From assembly GCA_028718565.1 (NCBI GenBank), contig JAQULO010000008.1, forward strand, positions 1 through 54,357: a stretch of DNA of 54,357 nucleotides. The letters are read 5' to 3'. The translations under genes and the position numbers were made by a program. The notes beneath the pieces are model-generated. The model searched no databases, had not been told where the DNA came from, and saw only the letters and a program-made list of their open reading frames with translations. Position 1 is the stretch's first letter, and every line of letters begins with the position of its first letter. Source of the DNA: Syntrophales bacterium. Its GTDB lineage: Bacteria > Desulfobacterota > Syntrophia > Syntrophales > UBA2210. Shown here one piece after another: positions 1-9,343 of this stretch.

Positions 1-242
1 ACGGGTACGCGTATTTTGATTTTGGGAGATCTTCGCCGGGGGAGGGAACGTACAGATTTAAGGAGCAGTGGGGGGCGCGCCCCTTACCCCTGCACTGGAG
101 CTATGCAGTGAAGGGCAAGGCCTCTGTCCCCGGCAATGAAGAGGGGATGGGCAGACAGATCGCCGCGGCATGCTGGAAGAGGCTCCCCGTACCGATTACC
201 CGGGTCATAGGCCCTCCGATCAGGAAGCATATCGGGCTATAG
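1..242 (+). CDS. FemAB-like protein of the exosortase A system, C-terminal part
   Basis: The reading frame starting at base 3 is open from the window edge to TAG at 240-242, so the 5' part lies outside the window. The 79 visible residues include FDFGRSSPGEGTYRFKEQWG and end in RKHIGL. This resembles the C-terminus of FemAB/GNAT-fold proteins found with exosortase A (PEP-CTERM) loci, where their acceptor is unknown. It is missing from the ORF track because no start codon is inside the window. The exosortase, EpsI and XrtA-type glycosyltransferase that follow support the call. Family assignment is from remembered motifs, not a search. Confidence 0.75.
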   Translation, partial: GYAYFDFGRSSPGEGTYRFKEQWGARPLPLHWSYAVKGKASVPGNEEGMGRQIAAACWKRLPVPITRVIGPPIRKHIGL

Positions 243-261
243 GGATAAAAACTAGAACGAC

Positions 262-1479
262 ATGATGATCCAACGGACACTGCCACCAACGGTGGCACCG
301 ATATACTGCCTGGATATTGCTAATGGATTCATGGGTATCCTCCGAGGTAGACGGGAAGTCGATCGGTTTGAGGGTGAACTTCGGGAATATTTCGGTGTCC
401 GACACTGTTTTACGCTGTCATCCGGGCGGGCGGCGCTGACTGTCATTCTCCAGGCCCTCCGTGCCCTACATCCGGAGAGAAGGGCCGTGGTCATACCGGC
501 CTACACCTGCTATTCGGTGGCAGCATCGATTGTCCGCGCAGGCCTTGCGGTAAGGCTGTGTGATGTCGATGCGCAGACGCTGGATTTTGATTACGCGCAA
601 CTTGAAAGTATTGTAACCGGGGATGCACAGGCTTCACCTAAGATATTGGCGATTATCCCCACTCACCTCTTCGGTCTGCCCTCGGATATTGACAGGGTAA
701 CAAGGATCACCTCAGGTCATAAAATTTTTCTTATTGAGGATGCCGCCCAGGCATTTGGGGGGGGGTATAAAAAAAATAAGCTGGGAACGATAGGGGATGT
801 CGGTTTTTTCAGCCTCGGCCGAGGCAAACCGATAACTACGGTTGAAGGGGGGATTATCATCACCGATAGGGATGACATCGCCTGCGGGATTGAAGACCAG
901 ATCAAGGGGATAAAACGATCCCCCCTTGTCGCAGCACCACCACTGATCTTCAAGGCGCTGTTTCTTGCCCTCTTTGTCCATCCGTGGTTGTACTGGTTTC
1001 CGAAGAAACTTCCATTCTTGAGACTTGGTGAAACCCTCTATAATGAAGAGTTTGCTATAGGGCGACTGTCTCCTTTCCAGGCAGGCCTGGCGAGGAGGTG
1101 GCAGCGCAGGATAGAGTATATGAAACAGGCTCGTAGGAAGCGGGCCCTGAGATTTCTACCGATAGGCCGCAGCAACCGTTTTCATGGCTACGTATCCGAC
1201 GAAAGTGAGATGCCAGATCTTCTAAGGTTTCCGCTCCTTTTCCCGAACGCAGGGTTCAGAGAGGATCAGGGATACCGGGCTGCGATGGACAGGAGGGGGA
1301 TTGTGCCACAGTATCCGACCTCCATAAAGGATATAGAGGGGCTTCAAGGCAGATTCACAGGGCAGCAGTACCCGGGCGCGGACCAGGTAGCGGCACACTT
1401 GGTGACGCTACCGATTCATCCGCTGGTATCGCAGGCCGATGCGGATCAGATCATCGAGCTTTTGAAAGACAGCCGGTGA
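262..1479 (+). CDS. DegT/DnrJ/EryC1/StrS-family PLP aminotransferase
   Basis: This 405-residue protein has the fold-type I aminotransferase layout: the SSGRAAL phosphate-binding segment near residue 53, the IEDAAQAFGG strand carrying the pyridine-contacting Asp near 160, and the PLP-lysine segment SLGRGKPITTVEGG with Lys at about 189. Members transaminate nucleotide-linked keto-sugars, and some act on other carbonyl compounds. The N-terminal part is shorter and more divergent than in typical sugar aminotransferases, so the substrate is open. The ATG at 262 lies 19 bases after the FemAB-like stop, consistent with one transcription unit in the exopolysaccharide locus. Confidence 0.8.
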   Translation: MMIQRTLPPTVAPIYCLDIANGFMGILRGRREVDRFEGELREYFGVRHCFTLSSGRAALTVILQALRALHPERRAVVIPAYTCYSVAASIVRAGLAVRLCDVDAQTLDFDYAQLESIVTGDAQASPKILAIIPTHLFGLPSDIDRVTRITSGHKIFLIEDAAQAFGGGYKKNKLGTIGDVGFFSLGRGKPITTVEGGIIITDRDDIACGIEDQIKGIKRSPLVAAPPLIFKALFLALFVHPWLYWFPKKLPFLRLGETLYNEEFAIGRLSPFQAGLARRWQRRIEYMKQARRKRALRFLPIGRSNRFHGYVSDESEMPDLLRFPLLFPNAGFREDQGYRAAMDRRGIVPQYPTSIKDIEGLQGRFTGQQYPGADQVAAHLVTLPIHPLVSQADADQIIELLKDSR

Positions 1480-1527
1480 TAATCATGAGAAAGGTGCCGT
1501 ATCATAGAGATGCCCCCGTGAAACCGT

Positions 1528-2169
1528 ATGTCTAGGAAAACAGCTGCATATATTGCTCTCTTCCTTGCCGTTGCGGGTTTGATCGGCTTGGGCGTATCGA
1601 CCCGGGTCTCGGACGGGGTTGTAAGATATCTGAAGGCGATGACGATCTCCGAGAATGTGATCCCGGATGGAAGCTCCTTTGATATTGTCTACGTCCTCGG
1701 TGGAACTCAACCAAGCCTGCAGGAAAAGTACGAACGCCTGGGGTCCCTCTGCCGTACTATCAAGTATCAGAAAATCCTTATCCTTGATAGACTCGGGATT
1801 ACCGAGTATCGTAAAGAGGCGGGGCGAAATCTTACCAACAATGAGTGGTCTCTCATGCAGCTGGAACGGCGGGGCATCAAAAAGCAGGACGTGGAGCTGG
1901 TATCGATGACCGATGGGTATTTCGGTACGCTCAGTGAGGCGAGGGCGGTGACAGGGTTGATGGGGGAAAGGGGATACCGCACGGCACTTCTCATTACGGC
2001 TCCTCACCACACGGCACGGGTTAAGAGGAGTTTTGGCCGGATGCTGAAATATAACCGCGGGACGTGTTATGTTACAAGCTCTGAAGAAGAGGCGGCATTC
2101 GGAGAACTGCTTATGGAAAACCTCAAACTGATGGTTTATACTCTTATCTTATTACCGATGCAGGATTGA
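1528..2169 (+). CDS. DUF218/YdcF-like membrane-anchored protein
   Basis: This 213-residue protein starts with one hydrophobic segment (about residues 7-25) that should anchor it in the inner membrane. The DUF218 core follows: strand DIVYVLGG near 52-59, a NNEW segment, and APHHTARVKRSF near 170, which corresponds to the late conserved His/Arg segment of YdcF/SanA-type proteins. The biochemical role of the family is poorly defined, with links to envelope polysaccharide and S-adenosylmethionine binding. The stop at 2167-2169 overlaps the proposed start of the exosortase gene, so the two are probably translationally coupled. No specific function can be assigned. Confidence 0.65.
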   Translation: MSRKTAAYIALFLAVAGLIGLGVSTRVSDGVVRYLKAMTISENVIPDGSSFDIVYVLGGTQPSLQEKYERLGSLCRTIKYQKILILDRLGITEYRKEAGRNLTNNEWSLMQLERRGIKKQDVELVSMTDGYFGTLSEARAVTGLMGERGYRTALLITAPHHTARVKRSFGRMLKYNRGTCYVTSSEEEAAFGELLMENLKLMVYTLILLPMQD

Positions 2170-3095
2170 AGGGAATACACAACACCGATTCAATGTGGTC
2201 ATTTAAAAATCTGAAGAAGATTGATAAGAAAACCCTCTGCCGAACAGTGAAGGAACAGATGCCCTTCGCCTCCTTTGTCCTTGCAGCAATGATCCTCTTC
2301 GTCGCCTGTTACCATTCGACACTTGCCTGGATGTATGGGCGGTATATCAGCGCTGATTCTTATTATTCACACGGGTTTTTAGTTCCTTTTGTGACGGGCT
2401 ACCTTATCTGGCGCGAGCGGGGACGGCTCAGAGACAAAGACCCCGGTTTTTCATGGCTGGGGCTCTTCGTCATGGCCATCGCGCTTTTGATACACGTATT
2501 CGGAACAATTATCTATGTCTTCTCCGTATCCGGTTTTTCAATCTTTCTGTTGATACTGGGGTTGTCCCTCTTTCTTTTCGGGGGGAGGGTAACACGGATC
2601 ATCCTCTTTCCGCTGGTATTTACGATATTCATGTTCCCGCTCCCGTCCGCCTTTATCGGTGTTGTTTCTTTCCCCTTGAAGCTGTTCGTGGCGAAGAGCG
2701 GAGCCTGGATCGCGGGCCTGATGGGAATACCCGTCTATCTCGAGGGTTTTTATATTACCATCCCGGCCGGTAGCCTTCTGGTCGGTAATCCCTGTAGTGG
2801 GTTGCGCTCGTTGATTACCTTTCTGGCGCTCGGTTCGATCCTCGCATACTTCAGCCCAACTTCTCTGTGGAGGAGAGGGCTGATCATTTTTCTTTCCGTA
2901 CCCACGGCCATCGTGTCGAATGTCATCAGGGTCCCTACGCTGATAACCATCTCTCATTACTGGGGTCTGGAGGCGGCAATGCCCGGAGGTTTCTGGCACG
3001 ATGCGTCAGGTATCATGGTATTTGTCATTGGTTTTTTCCTTCTCATATGTTTTACAAGGATGCTGGAATGGGGATCAACAGGAAAAAGCACATAA
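2166..3095 (+). CDS. xrtA: Exosortase (XrtA/EpsH-type membrane transpeptidase)
   Basis: This polytopic membrane protein of about 300 residues carries the three exosortase active-site elements: Cys in GNPCSGLRS (about residue 210), Arg in VSNVIR (about 255) and His in FWHDASG (about 278). YYSHGFLVPF near the N-terminus is also a family hallmark. Exosortases are thought to cleave C-terminal PEP-CTERM sorting signals and attach the protein to an envelope component. The frame opens at TTG 2166, overlapping the upstream stop. ATG 2193 (MWSFKN) is an equally plausible start, and neither has a strong ribosome binding site. EpsI overlaps its 3' end. No PEP-CTERM substrate was recognised in this window. 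Confidence 0.9.
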   Translation: MKGIHNTDSMWSFKNLKKIDKKTLCRTVKEQMPFASFVLAAMILFVACYHSTLAWMYGRYISADSYYSHGFLVPFVTGYLIWRERGRLRDKDPGFSWLGLFVMAIALLIHVFGTIIYVFSVSGFSIFLLILGLSLFLFGGRVTRIILFPLVFTIFMFPLPSAFIGVVSFPLKLFVAKSGAWIAGLMGIPVYLEGFYITIPAGSLLVGNPCSGLRSLITFLALGSILAYFSPTSLWRRGLIIFLSVPTAIVSNVIRVPTLITISHYWGLEAAMPGGFWHDASGIMVFVIGFFLLICFTRMLEWGSTGKST

Positions 3096-3709
3096 CCGTC
3101 CTTGTGCTGCTTGCCTTCTCAGCACTGGCCGTTAATTATCTCAGCTATGACACCTTCGCTCGGCAGGATAATGGCTTTGAGGCAATCGGCAAAATTCCGC
3201 ATACCATCGGGGGTTGGCAGGGGAAAGATTTGCCCCTGGATTTAAGCGTATACGAGATACTGGAAACGAAAACCATAATACACAGAAGCTATACGCTGAA
3301 TAATAGAAACATTCTATTGTCAATAGTTTATTATCCTGAAACAAAAGTGGATTTTCATGCTCCGGAGGGCTGCCTTGGGGGGCAGGGCATAAAGACCAAG
3401 AGTTCATCCAAGACCATCAATCTCAGAACGGGGGATGGACCCGTATCTTTGGACATAAACGAGATAGGATGGGAAAAGGGAAGTGAGCAGAGCATGGTCT
3501 ATTATTTTTATAAAGCCGGCTCGTTCGTCGGAAACAGCTACATCAAGCTGCGTCTTGCCTTGGCCCTCAACAAGTTTACCTCGACTGAAAAGAGTGGGTC
3601 TCTCGTACGGGTGTCTATCCCGGTGTACCTCTCGGATTACAAAAAGGCTGAGGCCGCCCTGCGGGAATTCATGGGGGAACTCTACCCGTACGTCATCAAG
3701 GCTTTGTGA
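3068..3709 (+). CDS. epsI: EpsI (exosortase-associated protein, DUF3485)
   Basis: The track ORF starts at 2867, but the protein-like part begins at ATG 3068 (MGINRKKHITV), which overlaps the exosortase end by 28 bases and gives 213 residues. A single N-terminal hydrophobic segment (about 8-25) is followed by a periplasmic domain. VDFHAPEGCLGGQG, with Cys at about 102, is the characteristic EpsI segment. In many XrtA loci EpsI is adjacent or fused to the exosortase and is needed for exopolysaccharide production. Its activity is unproven. The overlap indicates coupled translation with xrtA. Confidence 0.87.
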   Translation: MGINRKKHITVLVLLAFSALAVNYLSYDTFARQDNGFEAIGKIPHTIGGWQGKDLPLDLSVYEILETKTIIHRSYTLNNRNILLSIVYYPETKVDFHAPEGCLGGQGIKTKSSSKTINLRTGDGPVSLDINEIGWEKGSEQSMVYYFYKAGSFVGNSYIKLRLALALNKFTSTEKSGSLVRVSIPVYLSDYKKAEAALREFMGELYPYVIKAL

Positions 3710-3744
3710 GCAAATGATTTTCACGGAGAGGTGGTCGGAAAGAG

Positions 3745-4866
3745 ATGTTATACGTGAAACCCATACGCGTCATGCAGATTACACATGACCTTGCGATAGG
3801 AGGGCTTCAGCAGGTTGTTGTCAATATATGCCGGAATATCAACCGTGACCGGTTTTCCGTTTCGGTTTTGTGTCTGCGCGCAGGGGGGGAGTTGGTGTCT
3901 GAACTGGAGGAGATAGGAATTCCGGTCCTTATGCTTCCGCAAAAGCGGTATGGAACAGATTACTTCTCTTTTCTGAAGGTTGCGTCGATACTCCGTCGGG
4001 AGAAAACGGAGGTTATCCATACGCACAATAAACAGCCGTTCATCGACGGGACCCTGGGGGGTATCATCGCGCGTTCCAGAACTATCGTTCATACCGATCA
4101 TGGGAGAATATTCCCCGATAAGCGCCGCTATGCGTTCGCAGAATGGGTGATGTCACACTTTGTATACAGGATAGCCTCGGTTTCTAACAAGACAAGGGAG
4201 GATCTGATACGATACGAAAAGATTAGAAGGAAGAAGATTATAACTGTTCCGAACGGCGTCGACGAACGATTGTTTGAGACATGTACCGACCCTGAGGCTA
4301 AAAAAAGGGAGCTGGGTATCAGTGGAAGGTATCCAATCCTTGGGATCGGAGCGCGACTGGTCAAGGAAAAGGGGATTGATTATCTCCTGGGGGCGGTTTC
4401 AGAGTTACGCAAACACTACCCTGGGATCCTTCTCATTATAGCGGGCACGGGTCCATATGAAGATACGTTGAAAAATGGTGCGAGTGAACTGGAGATAACA
4501 GACCATGTGGCATTTGTCGGAGCGAGAATGGACATGCCCGAACTCTTGAGCGTATTTGATGTATATGTGTTGCCGTCTCTTTCGGAGGGGATGCCCCTGG
4601 CACTGCTTGAGGCAATGGCCGCAGGATGCCCAATCGTTGCGACAAATGTGGGTGGAGTACCGGATATTATTACTGATGGGTATAACGGAACTCTTGTCGA
4701 GCCGCGTGACAGTTATGCTCTGGCGAAGGCGATCCTGGATATTATGCGGGACGATGAGCAAAGAGAGCGTTTTCGTGAGCGGAGCCGCTTTTTGTATGAG
4801 CAGCACTATTCGGCCACCGCGATGACAAAAATCTATGAGAGCTTGTACCTGCGGGGGAATCCGTGA
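3745..4866 (+). CDS. GT4 glycosyltransferase of the XrtA-associated type
   Basis: This 373-residue GT-B glycosyltransferase has an N-terminal acceptor domain with the glycine-rich turn DLAIGGLQQVV (about 14-24) and HTHNKQPFIDG near 92. The C-terminal donor domain has GARLVKEKGIDYLL and the nucleotide-sugar binding stretch SLSEGMPLALLEAMAAG. The overall look matches the sugar transferase group associated with PEP-CTERM/EpsH loci (TIGR03088-like, from memory). It acts at the cytoplasmic face during repeat-unit assembly, but donor and acceptor are unknown. Its stop overlaps the GTG start of the next gene by four bases. Confidence 0.85.
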   Translation: MLYVKPIRVMQITHDLAIGGLQQVVVNICRNINRDRFSVSVLCLRAGGELVSELEEIGIPVLMLPQKRYGTDYFSFLKVASILRREKTEVIHTHNKQPFIDGTLGGIIARSRTIVHTDHGRIFPDKRRYAFAEWVMSHFVYRIASVSNKTREDLIRYEKIRRKKIITVPNGVDERLFETCTDPEAKKRELGISGRYPILGIGARLVKEKGIDYLLGAVSELRKHYPGILLIIAGTGPYEDTLKNGASELEITDHVAFVGARMDMPELLSVFDVYVLPSLSEGMPLALLEAMAAGCPIVATNVGGVPDIITDGYNGTLVEPRDSYALAKAILDIMRDDEQRERFRERSRFLYEQHYSATAMTKIYESLYLRGNP

Positions 4867-6200
4867 GGAAAACAGCGGGCAAGCCCTTGAAAAGCGTTCG
4901 GGACGGTAAAAAAATCTTAATGATCTGTTATTACTTTCCTCCTATAACAGACGTCGGGAGCCTCCGAAGCATCCACTTTGCGAAATACTTTAGACAGTAC
5001 GGGTGGAGACCATCGGTATTAACGGTTAGAAATCCGGACAGGGCCTACTGCACGGTTGGTGATGAAGTTTCCCCCGACGGCATACACGTGGAACGCTCTT
5101 TGTCAGTAATCAATCCTTATAGACCCCTTGGAAAAGCACATGGCCTGGTTACCCGGCTTCTTAAGTTGTTTCGAATCGACCTGGTTCGAAACCGCCTGTA
5201 CGACCTGTTCTGCATCCCTGACATGTTCTGGGGGTGGATACCCCTGACCGTTCTGAAGGCGATAGGCATTGTTCGGAGATTCAATGTGGATGCCATATAC
5301 GTGTCCTGTACGCCTTTCAGTTCCGCGCTAATCGGCGCCTTCGTGAAGTTGAGAACGAAAAAGCCCCTCATCGTAGATTTTCGTGACCCATATGCGCTGG
5401 AAGAGCGGGCGGAAATTTTCGATGTTCCGTTATACAGACAGAACATCGATAAGAGGATTGAACGATGGGTTCTCAACGTGGCGGATGCTTTTATCGTGAC
5501 GACGGAGGAGACAAGAAATGGATATATGCGGCAATATCCAGAGTTCACGGAGAAGATGTACACCGTTTATAACGGTTTTGATATGGCCGATGCATCGGTA
5601 AAGTCCGTAGATAAGTATGATAAATTTACGATCATCTATACCGGTGACTTCTATCTATATACGAAAAAGAACGAGCTGTTTGCCGAGGCATTCTTTGATG
5701 GACTTTCCCGTCTCATGGAACGGAGATTTATCAGTCCCGATACCTTCCAATTTCTTTTCTATGGTGACGGGTTCCGTATGATAGAACAATTGGCGCACAG
5801 GTACGGTGTATGCGATGTCGTTCATGTATCGGGAAGAATCTCCCGGAAGAGTGTGATAGAGGCAATAGAAAAATCTCACTTTAGTCTCCTGAGGATAGTC
5901 TCTCCGATGATCAGTACTAAACTCTTTGAGGGAATCTCTCTGAATACACCTTTCATTGCGACGATCCCACATGGCGAGGCGGAGGCGATAATACGGAAGT
6001 ACAGTCCCGGGTCCTATGTAATCACAGAGGCCACCGGCGAGGCTGTGGCAGCCTCCATTACTGAGGGTATGGAAAGGTACAGGAAAGGTGATACGCCACG
6101 GAACGATTTGAACGGTTTCTCCGATCATTTTTCGAGGGAGAGAGGTGCACAGCGTATGATGAAGATCATTGATAATGTCATAGGGCGTGCGGCACAGTGA
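4863..6200 (+). CDS. GT4-like glycosyltransferase
   Basis: This 445-residue protein starts at GTG 4863, overlapping the previous TGA in a GTGA junction. CYYFPPITDVGSLRSIHFAK near the N-terminus is the acceptor-domain loop of large GT4 enzymes such as WbuB-like proteins. The donor half contains YTGDFY and LFEGISLNTPFIATIPHGEA, a divergent form of the usual E-x7-E region. It probably adds one sugar of the exopolysaccharide repeat unit. Specificity cannot be read from the sequence. Confidence 0.8.
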   Translation: MRKTAGKPLKSVRDGKKILMICYYFPPITDVGSLRSIHFAKYFRQYGWRPSVLTVRNPDRAYCTVGDEVSPDGIHVERSLSVINPYRPLGKAHGLVTRLLKLFRIDLVRNRLYDLFCIPDMFWGWIPLTVLKAIGIVRRFNVDAIYVSCTPFSSALIGAFVKLRTKKPLIVDFRDPYALEERAEIFDVPLYRQNIDKRIERWVLNVADAFIVTTEETRNGYMRQYPEFTEKMYTVYNGFDMADASVKSVDKYDKFTIIYTGDFYLYTKKNELFAEAFFDGLSRLMERRFISPDTFQFLFYGDGFRMIEQLAHRYGVCDVVHVSGRISRKSVIEAIEKSHFSLLRIVSPMISTKLFEGISLNTPFIATIPHGEAEAIIRKYSPGSYVITEATGEAVAASITEGMERYRKGDTPRNDLNGFSDHFSRERGAQRMMKIIDNVIGRAAQ

Positions 6201-6273
6201 CGAAGAGGGTTGCGCCGTACATTAAAAGAAATACGCCCATTAAATCCGTTCAGATTTGTAGGGATATCTGCAT

Positions 6274-7764
6274 ATGAATATCCTCCAGGCGGCGTTTGCC
6301 GGAGCCAGCTGGCTTGCGCTGTTTCGTGTAATAAGCCAGTCCTTTTCATGGGTTGCTACGATCATCATCGCCAGGATCCTCGTTCCGGAGGATTATGGAA
6401 TGATGGAGATGGCCACGATCTTCACCGGGTACATCGTGCTGTTCAGCGAAATCGGACTCGGTTCGGCGATCGTTCAACGTGAAGAGATTACGCAGGACGA
6501 ACTGTCGAGCATCTTCTGGTTTATTCTCGGATGGGGAGGTGTCCTCAGCCTTTTCTTCATAATCCTGGCGTATCCGACTGCGGCGGTTTTCCAAAATAAG
6601 GGTTTGATACCGCTGACCCAATCGATGTCGATTGTATTTATTCTGGGGTCCGTGAGCATTGTCCCGCAGAACATCCTCCTGCGTGAATTAAAATTCAAGG
6701 TCACCGGTCTTATAGAAGCTGTATCCGTAATTATCTCCTGCATCAGCATGATAGTTATGGCATCGATGGGGAGTGGAGTCTGGACCCTGATTGGGGGGAA
6801 TATCGTGAGAACCGCGTGCAGTGCGATTTTAGTACTTTCCTTTTCGGGGTGGAAACCTCAATTCAGATTCGGGTTTAACCAAATAAAGCCGCACCTTAGT
6901 TACGGCATCAATGTCGCGGTTAGCAATTCCCTGTATTATTTCTATACGAAAAGCGATTGCTTTTTCGCCGGTCGTACGCTAGGCTCCCTGAAGTTGGGCT
7001 ACTATTCCATGGCGCTTCAATTGTCGGTTATCCCAACCGATAAGATCGTGTCACTGATAAACCGCGTCTCATTCCCTCTCTTTTCACGCTGCCAGAACGA
7101 ACCGGAGATCTTCAACAATTTTTTTCTGAAGATGGTAAAGATCCTGAGCATTATTGCGTTGCCGTTATACTGCGGGGGGGTCTTTATCGCCGACGAATTG
7201 ATCCTCGCCCTTCTTGGTCCAAAGTGGATGGATACAATAGTGCCTTTCAAGATGTTGTGCGTTGCACAGATATTCGTCGCGCTGGCCTCGGCGAATGCAA
7301 TTGTTTACAACGCGAGGGGCCTGCCGCGGGTAAATCTCTATTTCAATCTGGTGAATGTTATTATGCTTCCCCTGTCATTTTTCGTGGCTGCCAGATATGG
7401 CCTTGTCTATATCGCGGTACCATGGATCACCATTCATCCCCTTCTTCGTATAGGTCAGACATGGATGACGCTGAGAATGCTCTCTCTCCGTATCTCCTCC
7501 TATCTCAAGGCGATCAGTCATCCGATATGTGCCGTTGTGTCCATGATGGTAATCCTGATGATCTTCCGATCCTTTTATTTCGCGGTAATTGACCCGCAAA
7601 GGAGTATGGCTGTGGCATATATCACGACGGCCGTCAGCCTTGGTGCAGCCTCATATGTGGGATACTATTTTCTGTTCCAGCGCAATGTGATATGGGTACT
7701 ATGGGCGCTGGTGAACAGCCGTGGACGATCAATGGACCGTGAGGATGAACGACAGGGTGATTGA
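6274..7764 (+). CDS. Polysaccharide flippase (Wzx/WzxC-like, PST family)
   Basis: This 496-residue protein is hydrophobic throughout, with about 12-14 predicted membrane helices. The N-terminal GASWLALFRVISQSFSWVAT and the following ARILVPEDYGMMEMA are typical of lipopolysaccharide/exopolysaccharide exporters of the PST branch of the MOP superfamily. It would move the undecaprenyl-linked repeat unit to the periplasmic face. ATG 6274 follows a 73-base gap after the upstream glycosyltransferase. It sits upstream of an O-antigen-ligase-like protein, the usual export/polymerisation pairing. Confidence 0.85.
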   Translation: MNILQAAFAGASWLALFRVISQSFSWVATIIIARILVPEDYGMMEMATIFTGYIVLFSEIGLGSAIVQREEITQDELSSIFWFILGWGGVLSLFFIILAYPTAAVFQNKGLIPLTQSMSIVFILGSVSIVPQNILLRELKFKVTGLIEAVSVIISCISMIVMASMGSGVWTLIGGNIVRTACSAILVLSFSGWKPQFRFGFNQIKPHLSYGINVAVSNSLYYFYTKSDCFFAGRTLGSLKLGYYSMALQLSVIPTDKIVSLINRVSFPLFSRCQNEPEIFNNFFLKMVKILSIIALPLYCGGVFIADELILALLGPKWMDTIVPFKMLCVAQIFVALASANAIVYNARGLPRVNLYFNLVNVIMLPLSFFVAARYGLVYIAVPWITIHPLLRIGQTWMTLRMLSLRISSYLKAISHPICAVVSMMVILMIFRSFYFAVIDPQRSMAVAYITTAVSLGAASYVGYYFLFQRNVIWVLWALVNSRGRSMDREDERQGD

Positions 7765-7830
7765 AAGACAGTGATCCTCCCGCACCGTTGCCCTGAAAGG
7801 CGATTTTGTGAACAGGGTACCACCAAAATA

Positions 7831-7859
7831 TTGACGCAGCTTTGCCGTCTTGTTATCAT
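7831..7859 (+). promoter_or_regulatory. Possible sigma-70-type promoter before the O-antigen-ligase-like gene
   Basis: TTGACG (7831-7836) and TATCAT (7854-7859) are separated by 17 bases in the 147-base gap between the flippase and the polymerase/ligase gene. The match is good by eye but untested. It would give an internal promoter within a mostly tightly packed locus. Confidence 0.35.
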
Positions 7860-7962
7860 CGTTGGCGGTCAGGTTGATTGAACGGGGTAACGTGCCTCTT
7901 ACCGGGAATAGGTGGAGACGCCGGAGGCAACAATCCCAGGGAAAGAAAGGTATCTTGATACT

Positions 7963-9186
7963 ATGCAAGACATACCCGTCCAGACAGTTGCAGGGGCAGA
8001 AGAGACGAGCAGATACAGGGTATGGTTTTTCATTGCCATGCTATATCTCATTGTTGACTATGCACGTCCCCAAGACATTTTAACATTTCTGGGACCCCTG
8101 CGCCCCGGGATGATTACCATCTTGCTGCTTGCAGCCTGCGTGGTATTCAGCGGAAAGATCGTCCTCTCCTGGAGTAGTCAGACAAGGCTTATCTGGGCGT
8201 TTATCCTGCTCCTCTTTATTCATATTCCCTTCGCAAAGAACACCTATTTTGCCCTTAACGCAGGGCTGGAAATGCTGAAGTTTATGCCGTTTATTCTCTC
8301 CGTTATAATCCTGGTCGATTCGATAGGGCGTCTGAAGAGGCTTGTTATCGTAAGCGTCATCATTATGGCGTATATAAGTTTTTACGGTATAAAGCACGCT
8401 GGGATGGGGTCCGGAGGGTGGTTCAATGATGAAAATGACATATCGTTGTACATAAATACGATGCTGCCCTTTGTCGCCCACCTTTATTACCACGAGAGGG
8501 CGAGGATAAAGAAGTTTTTGTATGCGGGAATCTTTGCTCTGGGAATTGCAACTATTATAACCTCTTTTTCCAGGGGAGGCCTTGTGGGCATCATGGCCAT
8601 GGTCGCCGTTGCATGGCTGATAAGCCGACATAAAATCAGAATGTTCGTTATCATATGTCTGGCTGCCTTTGCGTTTTTTGCGTATACCAGCCAGGAATAT
8701 AAAGCGGAGATATCCACGATAACGAACACACAGTCCGGTACCATTCATGGAAGGATCATTACGTGGGGGGTGGCATGGGACATGTTTCTGGATTATCCTT
8801 TGGGGGTGGGAGGAAACAATTTCCCTGTCAGGTTCGAGGAATATCAGACAAAAGAGTTCTCCCGTGGAATGTGGGGCCGCGTCGCTCATTCATTATGGTT
8901 TACCCTGATACCGGAACTGGGAATCCCGGGCATAATTATCTATTTTATGCTCTTGCTTACTAATTTTAAAACGCTTATGTCTCTCCTGAGGTTGAAATAT
9001 GAAGATAATCCCGACCTCTTATATATACGCACCCTGTCACTCGCTTTTCTGGTTTCGGCAGCAGGATTTTTCGCCTCCGCCACAGGCCTTTCTGTTTTGT
9101 ATTATCCGCATTTTTGGTACTTGACAGCAATGCTTGTGGCAACTGAAAATATAGCAATTAAGATGAACCTTCAACCTGAGCAATGA
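7963..9186 (+). CDS. O-antigen-ligase-like / Wzy polymerase, exosortase A-associated type
   Basis: This is a polytopic membrane protein of about 407 residues from ATG 7963. The track opens at GTG 7912, but ATG 7963 has a purine-rich GAAAGG upstream and starts closer to the first membrane helix. MLYLIVDYARPQDILTFLGP near the N-terminus and TSFSRGGLVGIMAMVA in the middle are typical of the O-glycosylation-ligase-like family found in exosortase A loci (TIGR03097-like, from memory). A large periplasmic loop holds GRIITWGVAWDMF, and HSLWFTLIPELGIPG follows. It should polymerise or transfer the exported glycan in the periplasm. Confidence 0.8.
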   Translation: MQDIPVQTVAGAEETSRYRVWFFIAMLYLIVDYARPQDILTFLGPLRPGMITILLLAACVVFSGKIVLSWSSQTRLIWAFILLLFIHIPFAKNTYFALNAGLEMLKFMPFILSVIILVDSIGRLKRLVIVSVIIMAYISFYGIKHAGMGSGGWFNDENDISLYINTMLPFVAHLYYHERARIKKFLYAGIFALGIATIITSFSRGGLVGIMAMVAVAWLISRHKIRMFVIICLAAFAFFAYTSQEYKAEISTITNTQSGTIHGRIITWGVAWDMFLDYPLGVGGNNFPVRFEEYQTKEFSRGMWGRVAHSLWFTLIPELGIPGIIIYFMLLLTNFKTLMSLLRLKYEDNPDLLYIRTLSLAFLVSAAGFFASATGLSVLYYPHFWYLTAMLVATENIAIKMNLQPEQ

Positions 9187-9343
9187 AATCGATGCTTCTG
9201 TACCAGTTTCCAACATTGGTTACAACGGACACTACAGGCGGGCACCTGTGATTACAGGCGCAACAGGAAACCAATCTTCGGGATAAGTCTTGCCTTCCCG
9301 TAGCAACAATTAAAAGCAAGAGACGCGAAAAGGCCAACACTCG

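Noticed and set aside
9187-9343. Possible cyclic-di-GMP-type riboswitch before the 683-residue membrane protein
   Set aside because: A CCTGT/ACAGG hairpin and an AGGAAACC stretch are present, but the conserved GEMM core and receptor pairing are not.
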